Source: Prevotella sp. (GTDB taxonomy: Bacteria > Bacteroidota > Bacteroidia > Bacteroidales > Bacteroidaceae). From it: 38,137 bases of DNA. Every line of letters begins with the position of its first letter. Within the stretch, counting starts at the first letter, position 1. The notes under the pieces are model-generated. The model saw nothing but the letters and a program-made list of their open reading frames with translations, was not told the DNA's origin and did no database searches. The translations under genes and the position numbers were made by a program. Below are positions 18,247 to 25,422 of this stretch, in pieces. Location: assembly GCA_017449025.1 (NCBI GenBank), contig JAFSKJ010000103.1, positions 1 to 38,137 of the forward strand, in the 5' to 3' direction.

Positions 18247-19212
18247 ATGAAAAAGGAAGACCTTAGGATAGTGTTCATGGGAACACCGGAGTTCGCTGTG
18301 GAGACACTGCGGGCAATAGTAGAAAACAACTACCGCGTGGTGGCTGTGGTCACACAGCCCGACAAGCCGGTGGGTCGCCACGGCTCAGTGCTGCAGCCAT
18401 CGCCTGTCAAGCAGTATGCAATGTCTCAGGGACTGCCTGTACTGCAGCCGGAGAAGATGAAAGACCCGGCATTCGTAGAGCAGCTGCGGTCGTATGACGC
18501 CAACCTGCAGGTGGTGGTCGCCTTCCGCATGCTCCCGGAAGTGGTGTGGGGCATGCCTGCATTAGGCACGTTCAACGTCCACGCCTCGTTACTGCCGCAG
18601 TACCGCGGTGCCGCGCCCATCAACTGGGCCGTAATCAACGGTGAGACACGTACGGGAGTCACCACGTTCTTCCTCGACCACCAGATAGACACCGGCCGCA
18701 TTATCATGCAATTGCCCTTCGACATCCCCGACGAGGCCGACGTGGAATACGTCTACGACGGGCTTATGCACCTCGGTGCAGACATCTGCCTGAAGACACT
18801 GGAGCACATCGTTGAGAGCAACGGCTGCCCAGAGTCGAAGCAGCAAGACGAGATTGCCGACGGCGAGCTGCACAACGCGCCGAAAATCTTCAAAGAGACA
18901 TGCCAGATAGACTGGAACCAGCCATCGAAGAGCATTTACGACTTCGTGCGCGGGCTGTCGCCGTACCCCGGCGCATGGACGGCGCTTACGACCGCCAACG
19001 GCCAGTCGACGACGCTCAAGATCCTACGCACAACCAGGACCAAACTACCCCCGTCCGCGCCAGGCACCATCAGCACCGACCGTCGACACATATTCATAGC
19101 CACTGCCGACGGCCAGCTACAGATAGACGAGCTACAGCTTGCAGGCAAGAAGCGCATGACTGCCGCCGACTTCCTAAACGGCACTAAGAACCTTGACAGC
19201 TTCCACTGCTAA
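18247..19212 (+). CDS. fmt: methionyl-tRNA formyltransferase
   Basis: Fmt (321 aa) transfers a formyl group from 10-formyl-THF to Met-tRNA(fMet) for translation initiation. The N-terminal Rossmann domain begins RIVFMGTPEFAVETLRA. The active-site Asn and His are in FNVHASLLPQYRGAAPINWA and the catalytic Asp is in FFLDHQIDTGRI. The C-terminal OB-fold starts near SIYDFVRGLSPYPGAW. Length is normal. It sits 16 bases after the ClC gene, an unusual partner since fmt is often beside def or priA elsewhere. Confidence 0.97.
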   Translation: MKKEDLRIVFMGTPEFAVETLRAIVENNYRVVAVVTQPDKPVGRHGSVLQPSPVKQYAMSQGLPVLQPEKMKDPAFVEQLRSYDANLQVVVAFRMLPEVVWGMPALGTFNVHASLLPQYRGAAPINWAVINGETRTGVTTFFLDHQIDTGRIIMQLPFDIPDEADVEYVYDGLMHLGADICLKTLEHIVESNGCPESKQQDEIADGELHNAPKIFKETCQIDWNQPSKSIYDFVRGLSPYPGAWTALTTANGQSTTLKILRTTRTKLPPSAPGTISTDRRHIFIATADGQLQIDELQLAGKKRMTAADFLNGTKNLDSFHC

Positions 19213-19266
19213 ACAGCTGTCAAAGCTTCCAAGCCTTGTGCCCTCCCCTCGGCTAATCAAAATAAA

Positions 19267-19296
19267 AATGGTGCGCCACCGCAGTAGCGCACCATT
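19267..19296. terminator. bidirectional terminator between fmt and rpsO
   Basis: Ten-base perfect stem (AATGGTGCGC 19267-19276 with 19287-19296) and a ten-base loop. On the minus strand the hairpin is followed by TTTTTATTTT, so it is a good rho-independent terminator for rpsO; on the plus strand the T-run is weak. Confidence 0.8.
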
Positions 19297-19322
19297 ATTA
19301 GTTTGTAGTTGAAGAAAGACTC

Positions 19323-19592
19323 TTACTTACGCAGGCCGAGCTTCTTGATAATGGCACGGTAGCGGTTGATGTCTTTGTTGTAGAGATACTTCAGCAGCTT
19401 GCGGCGGCGACCAACCATCATGGTAAGTGAGCGAGCCGTAACGTGGTCCTTGTGGTTAGCCTTAAGGTGCTCCGTCAGGTGCTTGATGCGATAGGTGAAC
19501 AGAGCTATCTGTGCCTCTGCAGAACCTGTGTCTGTTACCGACTGACCATACTGGCCGAAAATCTCTTGCTTCTTAGCTTGATCTAAATACAT
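19323..19592 (-). CDS. rpsO: 30S ribosomal protein S15
   Basis: 89 residues, the usual S15 length, binding 16S rRNA helices 20-22 in the small subunit. Recognisable segments are GSAEAQIALFTYRIKHLTEHLK, containing the conserved T-GS-E-QI motif, and LTMMVGRRRKLLKYLYNKD near the C-terminus. Expressed from its own promoter with an approximately 105-base leader and ended by a strong terminator, so it is monocistronic. pnp does not follow, unlike in enterobacteria. Confidence 0.97.
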   Translation of the reverse strand: MYLDQAKKQEIFGQYGQSVTDTGSAEAQIALFTYRIKHLTEHLKANHKDHVTARSLTMMVGRRRKLLKYLYNKDINRYRAIIKKLGLRK

Positions 19593-19703
19593 GTTGTTAA
19601 TGATTAATAATTAGTGCGCAAGAACATCTTTCTGACGCCATAACTGCCTTAATCAGAGCAGCCTACGTCTGTCGGATGCATCGGATTTTCCGAAACGCGG
19701 GTG

Positions 19704-19734
19704 CAAAGGTACTAATATTTTCCGATTCCGGCAA
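19704..19734 (-). promoter_or_regulatory. promoter of rpsO
   Basis: TTG (19732-19734 on the plus map), 20 bases, TACCTTTG (19704-19711), read on the minus strand. Transcription would begin near 19697, leaving about 105 leader bases before the ATG. Confidence 0.75.
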
Positions 19735-19755
19735 GGAAATCAGCAAAAAACTACC

Positions 19756-20202
19756 CTATTTTTTCTCATCGGCGCCCACCATCTGCACATCCACGGTCAC
19801 TATGTAGCTGCCAAGGTAGCGCTTATGCCCCTCCTTTATGATTGTCAATGGCAATTTGTTGAGCTTCGACTTAACACCGCCTGAGTGGTAGTCGCCGCCA
19901 TTGTCCTCGCCATCCACATCCTCAAAGAGAATCATCACCTCCTTGCTGAGGTCGGTGCTCTGATAGGTTCTGCTCTCATAATGCCCGCGGCTGTCGGTAT
20001 ACATTGTCTCGTCCTCATCCTTCAGAGTGACTTTTATGCCACTCAAGGGATAGCCATAGGTATTGGTTACATCGCCGACAATCTGATAGTCGACGGTCGG
20101 GTCGCCTGAACCCACACATGACATAATGGTGGAAACAGCGACAAGTGCGCAGCAGAGTGCCACAATAACGTTTTTCACAGCCTTTTTCATTGCTTTTTTC
20201 AT
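19756..20202 (-). CDS. small lipoprotein resembling the rSAM/lipoprotein system family
   Basis: 148 residues with a lipoprotein signal (MKKAMKKAVKN, hydrophobic core, lipobox TIMSC). The mature part starts with a carboxypeptidase-regulatory-like strand pattern (DVTNTYGYPLSGIKVTLKD, then YTDSRGHYE), followed by EVMILFEDVDGEDNGGDYHS. The DVDGEDNGG signature and size match my memory of the small lipoproteins encoded beside a radical SAM enzyme in Bacteroides and Prevotella (the lipo_with_rSAM type). No radical SAM gene is in this window, so it would be an orphan copy or its partner is elsewhere. An unrelated CarboxypepD_reg-like lipoprotein is the alternative. Confidence 0.6.
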   Translation of the reverse strand: MKKAMKKAVKNVIVALCCALVAVSTIMSCVGSGDPTVDYQIVGDVTNTYGYPLSGIKVTLKDEDETMYTDSRGHYESRTYQSTDLSKEVMILFEDVDGEDNGGDYHSGGVKSKLNKLPLTIIKEGHKRYLGSYIVTVDVQMVGADEKK

Positions 20203-20234
20203 AAGATTTACAACTTAAAGCCACTTTTCGGCCA

Positions 20235-20242
20235 CAAAGTTA
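20235..20242 (-). promoter_or_regulatory. -7 box of the small lipoprotein gene
   Basis: TAACTTTG on the minus strand, 33 bases before ATG 20202. It is back-to-back with the ABC-F promoter. Confidence 0.6.
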
Positions 20243-20264
20243 CGTTTTTTTTCTGATAAATGTG

Positions 20265-20272
20265 TATCTTTG
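20265..20272 (+). promoter_or_regulatory. -7 box of the ABC-F gene
   Basis: TATCTTTG, 24 bases before ATG 20297. It overlaps the first codon of the longest open frame (20270), which supports the downstream start. Confidence 0.65.
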
Positions 20273-20296
20273 CACACATTTTTTATCATAAAAGCA

Positions 20297-22279
20297 ATGA
20301 TTTCTGTAGAAGATCTGACTGTAGAGTTCGGAATAAAGCCCCTTTTCAGTGGTGCCAGCTTCGTTATCAACCCCCGTGACCGCATAGCCCTGGTGGGCAA
20401 GAACGGTGCCGGTAAGTCTACGCTGCTGAAGATTCTGTGCGGGCTGCAACAGCCCACGTCAGGCATTGTTAGCACGCCCAACGACACCACCACAGGCTAC
20501 CTGCCGCAGGTGATGAACCTGCATGACGAGACCACAGTGCGCGAGGAAGCCCAAAAGGCTTTTGCCGACATGAGCCGCCAGCAGCAGAAGGTGGAGCGGC
20601 TGGAAAAACAGATGGCTGAGCGCACTGACTACGAAAGTGCCGACTACATGCTGCTGGTGGAGAAGTACACCACCGAGCACGAGCGACTGCTTATGATGGG
20701 GGCCGAGAGCCGCGAGGCAGAGCTTGAACGCACGCTCTTGGGACTGGGATTCGACCGCAGCGACTTCGACCGGCCAACGAGCGAATTCAGCGGCGGCTGG
20801 CGCATGCGCATAGAGCTGGCCAAGATACTGCTTGAGAAGCCCGACGTGCTGCTGCTCGACGAGCCTACCAACCATCTCGACATTGAGTCGATACAGTGGC
20901 TGGAGCAATTATTGTCGCAGTCGGCCCAGTCTGTAGTGCTGGTGAGCCACGACCGTGCATTTATAAATAATGTGTCGAACAGGACCCTCGAAATATCGTG
21001 CGGGAAAATCATCGACTACAAGGTGAAGTACGACGAGTACGTAACTCTGAGGAAAGAGAGGCGCGAACAGCAGCTAAGGGCATACGAGAATCAGCAGCGC
21101 GAAATTGCCGAGGCTCAGGAGTTCATAAACAGATTCCGCTATCAGGCCACCAAGGCCATACAAGTGCAACAGAAAATACGCCAGTTGGAAAAGATGGTGC
21201 CTATAGAGATTGACGAAGTGGACAATGCCGCCATGCACCTGAAGTTCCCGCCATGCCTGCGTTCAGGCGACTACCCGATAATATGCGATGAAGTAAAGAA
21301 GGCGTACGGCGAGCATCTGGTCTTCGACAATGTGAACCTCACCATCAAACGCGGAGAGAAGGTTGCCTTCGTGGGCAAGAACGGAGAGGGAAAGTCAACA
21401 CTGGTGAAGTGCATCATGGGCGACATTCCCTTCGACGGCGTGCTGAAGGTTGGGCACAACGTTCAGATAGGCTATTTCGCCCAGAACCAGGCGCAGCTGC
21501 TCGACGAGCGCCTGACTGTGTTTGAGACCATCGACAATGTGGCCAAGGGCGACATACGCCTTAGAATCAAGGACATACTCGGGGCATTCATGTTCGGCGG
21601 CGAGGCGTCGGAAAAGAAAGTCAAGGTGCTCAGCGGCGGAGAGCGCAGCCGACTGGCCATGATACGGCTACTGCTGGAACCCGTGAACCTGCTAATCCTT
21701 GACGAACCCACCAACCACCTTGACATGGCATCGAAAGACGTGCTCAAGGAAGCCATACGCGCCTTCGACGGCACAGCAATAATAGTATCCCACGACCGCG
21801 AGTTCCTCGACGGCCTCGTCACCAAGGTCTATGAGTTCGGCGGCGGCAAGGTGAGGGAACACCTCGGAGGCATCTACGACTGGCTGAAAGCCATCCCAAG
21901 CCCCTCCCCAGAAGAGGATGTCCAGGCTCATAATTCCCAGCCAACATACAAGAACAAAAACTCCTCATCAAGCAATCAGGCATCCACTCTCTTGGAGGGG
22001 CCTGGTGAGGTTTCCAAGGCTACCACCTACGCCGCCCGCAAGGAACAACAGAAGCAACTGAGCAAGGCAGAGAAAGCGGTGAAGGACAGCGAACAGAAGA
22101 TTGAGAAGATGGAACAGCGGCTGAAAGAACTCGACAGCCTGCTCTGCGACCCGGAGAAGGCCTGCGACATGACCCTTGTGGCCGAATATACCGACACCAA
22201 GCGCGCACTCGACAATGAAGTGGAACGCTGGGAGCAACTGGCTGAGGATGCGGAGGCACTGCGGTCGCAGTTAAACTAA
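20297..22279 (+). CDS. ABC-F family ATPase (Uup/EttA-like)
   Basis: 660 residues with two ABC domains and no membrane segments; ABC-F proteins act on the ribosome E site in translation regulation or rescue. Domain 1 has Walker A GKNGAGKS (34-41), signature FSGGW (164-168) and LLLDEPTNHLD. Domain 2 has Walker A GKNGEGKS (360-367), LSGGERSR and LILDEPTNHLD. The inter-domain linker is charged and helical. A C-terminal coiled coil (about 575-660, KAVKDSEQKIEKMEQRLKEL) is Uup-like. Residues 535-569, just before that coil, are Ser/Pro/Asn rich and encoded by a GC-rich palindromic repeat. The chosen start follows the promoter position. The M13 peptidase gene follows after 37 bases. Confidence 0.92.
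   Translation: MISVEDLTVEFGIKPLFSGASFVINPRDRIALVGKNGAGKSTLLKILCGLQQPTSGIVSTPNDTTTGYLPQVMNLHDETTVREEAQKAFADMSRQQQKVERLEKQMAERTDYESADYMLLVEKYTTEHERLLMMGAESREAELERTLLGLGFDRSDFDRPTSEFSGGWRMRIELAKILLEKPDVLLLDEPTNHLDIESIQWLEQLLSQSAQSVVLVSHDRAFINNVSNRTLEISCGKIIDYKVKYDEYVTLRKERREQQLRAYENQQREIAEAQEFINRFRYQATKAIQVQQKIRQLEKMVPIEIDEVDNAAMHLKFPPCLRSGDYPIICDEVKKAYGEHLVFDNVNLTIKRGEKVAFVGKNGEGKSTLVKCIMGDIPFDGVLKVGHNVQIGYFAQNQAQLLDERLTVFETIDNVAKGDIRLRIKDILGAFMFGGEASEKKVKVLSGGERSRLAMIRLLLEPVNLLILDEPTNHLDMASKDVLKEAIRAFDGTAIIVSHDREFLDGLVTKVYEFGGGKVREHLGGIYDWLKAIPSPSPEEDVQAHNSQPTYKNKNSSSSNQASTLLEGPGEVSKATTYAARKEQQKQLSKAEKAVKDSEQKIEKMEQRLKELDSLLCDPEKACDMTLVAEYTDTKRALDNEVERWEQLAEDAEALRSQLN
21900..22001. repeat. palindromic repeat inside the ABC-F coding sequence
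   Basis: Exact 8-base arms GCCCCTCC (21900-21907) and GGAGGGGC (21994-22001) flank 86 bases encoding a low-complexity Ser/Asn-rich stretch. The arms resemble the CCCCTCC/GGAGGGG palindromes at 37006-37023 and 38059-38080. It is read through in frame. Confidence 0.6.
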
Positions 22280-22316
22280 GAGCAGAAACTCTATAACATT
22301 AATAATAATAACAACA

Positions 22317-24356
22317 ATGACATTGAAAAGTTTAGCCATGACGATGACAATGACAGCCATGTCACTCACGTCAATGGGACAAGAGTCCCTTAAGTCGGGC
22401 ATCGACCTGACCGACATGAACACCAGCGTACGCGCTGGCGATGACTTCTACCAGTATGCCTGTGGCGGCTGGATGAAGAAGAACCCGCTGCCCGCAGCCT
22501 ACTCGCGCTACGGTTCCTTCGACCGACTGGCCGAGGACAACAACAAGCGCATCAACGGCATTCTCAAGGAGCTGTTAGAGAACACATACCCCGAAGGAAC
22601 TGTTGAGCAGAAATTGTCAGACCTCTACAAGATGGCTATGGACTCCGTACGCCGCGAGAGCGACGGCGTGAAGCCCGCCATGACCATCATCAACAAGCTG
22701 GAGGGAGCCAAGACAATAAAGCAGCTCTTCGACGTGCAGCTACAGATGGCGGCCTATGGCGACACCGAATTCTACCGTGCAGGCATGGGTGCTGACGACA
22801 AGAACGCCTCACAGAACATACTCAACGTGTCGCAGGGCGGCATAACCCTCGGACAGAAGGAGTATTACTTAGACAGCGACGAGGCCACGGTGAAGATTCG
22901 CGAAGCCTACAAGAAGCACATCGTAAACATGTTCCAGCTGTTCGGCTTCAGCAAGAGCGCCGCCACGAAAAAAATGAAGAACGTGCTCAGGATTGAGACC
23001 GAGCTGGCCAAGGTGTCGAAGAGCCGCACCGAGCTGCGCGACCCGCAGGCCAACTACAACAAGATGACGCTCAAGGAGTTTGCCGCCAACTATCCCAGCC
23101 TGAAGCTCGAACAGGTGATGAACGCACAGGGGCTGAAGAGCCAGTACATGCAGGAGATGGTGGTTGGCCAGCCCGCATTCATGGAGGGCGCAGAAAAGCT
23201 GGTGGCAAAGCTCAAGCCAGCCGAATACCGCGACTACATGGAATGGGGAGTGGTGCACGGAGCCGCCGGAATGCTTAACGACGCCGTTAGGGAGGAAAGC
23301 TTCAACTTCTTCGGGAAAACAATGTCGGGACGCAAGGAAGACCACCCGCTGTGGCGACGTGCCACCAACCAGGTACAGGCGGTCATGGGCCAGGCATTAG
23401 GAAAAATCTACGTGGAGCGCTACTTCCCCGCAGCAGCCAAGGAGCGCATGACAAAGCTGGTGAAGAACCTGCAGATAGCCCTCGGAGAGCGCATAGCTGC
23501 TCAAGACTGGATGAACGACTCGACAAAAGTGAACGCCCTGCTAAAGCTTAACACATTCTACGTGAAGGTGGGCTATCCCGACAAATGGATAGACATGACA
23601 AAGCTTAAGATTGACACAAAAAAAACTTACTTTGACAACATGATGGAGTGCTCCAAGTTCTGGAACGACTACCAGATTGACCACACCGCAGGAAAGCCCG
23701 TGGACAACGACGACTGGTACATGACTCCGCAGACTGTTAACGCCTACTACAACCCAACCACCAATGAGATATGCTTTCCCGCTGGAATACTGCAAGTTCC
23801 GTTCTTCGACATGACTGCCGACGATGCCTTCAACTACGGTGCCATAGGCGTAGTAATAGGCCATGAGATGACCCACGGATTCGACGACCAGGGCCGACAG
23901 TTTGACAAGGACGGAAACATGCATGACTGGTGGACTGAATCAGATGGAAAGAACTTTACAGAACGCACCGACAAGTACGCCGATTTCTTCTCCGCCATCA
24001 ACGTGCTGCCCGACCTGAAAGCCAACGGCCGTCTGACGCTGGGCGAAAACCTTGCCGACCACGGCGGACTGCAGGTGGCATTCACCGCCTTCAAGAACGC
24101 CACCAAGAACAAGCCCCTGCCCGTAATCGACGGCATGACGCCCGAACAGCGTTTCTTCATGGCATACGCCGGTGTATGGGCCGGCAACATCACCGAGGCT
24201 GAGATACGCCAGCGCACAAAGAGCGACCCCCACTCATTAGGAGAGTGGCGCGTGAACGGTGCACTGCCACACATAGACATGTGGTACGATGCCTTCGGCG
24301 TGAAAGAGGGCGACAAGATGTACATTCCAAAGGAAAAACGCCTGCAACTATGGTGA
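22317..24356 (+). CDS. M13 family metallopeptidase (PepO/neprilysin-like)
   Basis: 679 residues. A short signal-peptide-like N-terminus (MTLKSLAMTMTMTAMSLTSM) suggests export to the periplasm. The zinc site is complete: HEMTH at 516-520 (in VIGHEMTHGFDDQGRQFD) and third ligand E577 in ENLADHGG, with D581 stabilising. The substrate-binding NAYYNPTTNEICFPAGILQ and the closing region WRVNGALPHIDMWYDAFGV are typical of M13. The family cleaves oligopeptides shorter than about 40 residues. Length is normal. It is probably in an operon with the ABC-F gene and ends at a strong terminator. Confidence 0.95.
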   Translation: MTLKSLAMTMTMTAMSLTSMGQESLKSGIDLTDMNTSVRAGDDFYQYACGGWMKKNPLPAAYSRYGSFDRLAEDNNKRINGILKELLENTYPEGTVEQKLSDLYKMAMDSVRRESDGVKPAMTIINKLEGAKTIKQLFDVQLQMAAYGDTEFYRAGMGADDKNASQNILNVSQGGITLGQKEYYLDSDEATVKIREAYKKHIVNMFQLFGFSKSAATKKMKNVLRIETELAKVSKSRTELRDPQANYNKMTLKEFAANYPSLKLEQVMNAQGLKSQYMQEMVVGQPAFMEGAEKLVAKLKPAEYRDYMEWGVVHGAAGMLNDAVREESFNFFGKTMSGRKEDHPLWRRATNQVQAVMGQALGKIYVERYFPAAAKERMTKLVKNLQIALGERIAAQDWMNDSTKVNALLKLNTFYVKVGYPDKWIDMTKLKIDTKKTYFDNMMECSKFWNDYQIDHTAGKPVDNDDWYMTPQTVNAYYNPTTNEICFPAGILQVPFFDMTADDAFNYGAIGVVIGHEMTHGFDDQGRQFDKDGNMHDWWTESDGKNFTERTDKYADFFSAINVLPDLKANGRLTLGENLADHGGLQVAFTAFKNATKNKPLPVIDGMTPEQRFFMAYAGVWAGNITEAEIRQRTKSDPHSLGEWRVNGALPHIDMWYDAFGVKEGDKMYIPKEKRLQLW

Positions 24357-24382
24357 TTTGGCTTGAAAGACACAATAAATAT

Positions 24383-24414
24383 CCGTCGTAAATAAATTTA
24401 CGGCGGTTTTTTTT
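24383..24414 (+). terminator. rho-independent terminator after the M13 gene
   Basis: Ten-base stem (24383-24392 with 24397-24406, one G-U pair), four-base loop, then eight T. The end of the T-run is also the -33 element of the next promoter. Confidence 0.88.
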
Positions 24415-24442
24415 GCCATATCAGTTTTTATTTGTAACTTTG
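24412..24442 (+). promoter_or_regulatory. promoter of the kinase/FHA/AAA+/PP2C operon
   Basis: TTTG (24412-24415), 19 bases, TAACTTTG (24435-24442): a full Bacteroidetes promoter 29 bases before ATG 24472. No other promoter of this quality was found between 24472 and 37000, so it may drive everything to 36990. Confidence 0.8.
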
Positions 24443-24471
24443 CGGCCAATACAACTAAAAAACGAAACTCC

Positions 24472-25413
24472 ATGCCAGACGAAATAACTATCAGACCTAA
24501 TGCCGCGGGCAGCAACTCAGAGACGATGCAGCGAGAAGAGCTGCAACAGAGCCTCCCTTCCAACGACACCACCGCACAGAGCCAGACTATCGCGCGGCAG
24601 GCCACAGGTGTTGCCTGCCCCTATTGTCATACCATCAATGATGCCGACGCATCCTTCTGCGCCAGCTGTGGCAAGCCGTTGCGCAAGGGCGCATGCCCAA
24701 ACTGCGGCAGCGAGCTTGACCTCGACGCCGACTTCTGCGAGGTGTGCCACCAATATGTCCGCCACGACATCTGTTCCTTCTGCGGAGCATCGATAAGCTC
24801 CGACGATGCCTTCTGCCCCGAATGCGGCAGTCCAAGGGGAGGCATTGTGTGCCCCACATGCAACACCCTGAACAACTTTGCCTTCTGCAAGATGTGCGGC
24901 ACACCGCTCACCGACGAGGCCAAGGGAATGGTAGAGCAGATACGCCAGCAACCAGAGTTCGAAATGCTGAAAGAGGCCGCACGCGAGCTTGACGAGCTTA
25001 ACATGCAGGTGCCATACAAGTCAGAGCGCGACGTAATCAGAGACCAGATGAACGAGAAGCTGCGCGAACGGATACTGCTGCTACTGGCAAGAGACAAAGG
25101 CGTAGCCAACCCTATCGTTCCGCCAATGGAGAAGAAGCGCATGACAACGGAAGAGCTGATGAAGAAAAAGGAAGAGAAGCAAAAACAGATAACCGACATC
25201 CTGGACAGAATGGCATTACCGCCAATGGCATCGCCCGCCAAGGCCCGCAACTACGCCATGGCCCAGAAGCCGATGGGAGTAAGACTGGCATGGGTCTGCA
25301 ACTTCAAGCACGCCATGCACTCCAGCCCCTGCGGCTGCGCCAAGCCACAGTTGGGCGGCAAATGGATTATCTTAGGCAGGAACAACAACCAAGAGATTAA
25401 GGACGACAAGTAA
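24472..25413 (+). CDS. protein with four zinc ribbons, first gene of the phospho-signalling operon
   Basis: 313 residues, no membrane segment or enzyme domain. Four CxxC...CxxC zinc ribbons lie in tandem: C49/52/63/66, C75/78/89/92, C101/104/115/118 and C127/130/139/142. An acidic, Lys-rich helical stretch follows (about 145-245). Near residues 275-295 a second metal-site-like cluster appears (CNFKHAMHSSPCGCAKP), ending in GGKWIILGRNNN. The first 48 residues are Ser/Thr/Gln rich and could be phosphorylated. It is probably a scaffold or adaptor for the kinase, whose gene starts nine bases downstream. I know no characterised homologue; function is inferred from context only. Confidence 0.8.
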   Translation: MPDEITIRPNAAGSNSETMQREELQQSLPSNDTTAQSQTIARQATGVACPYCHTINDADASFCASCGKPLRKGACPNCGSELDLDADFCEVCHQYVRHDICSFCGASISSDDAFCPECGSPRGGIVCPTCNTLNNFAFCKMCGTPLTDEAKGMVEQIRQQPEFEMLKEAARELDELNMQVPYKSERDVIRDQMNEKLRERILLLLARDKGVANPIVPPMEKKRMTTEELMKKKEEKQKQITDILDRMALPPMASPAKARNYAMAQKPMGVRLAWVCNFKHAMHSSPCGCAKPQLGGKWIILGRNNNQEIKDDK

Positions 25414-25422
25414 ACATCGACT

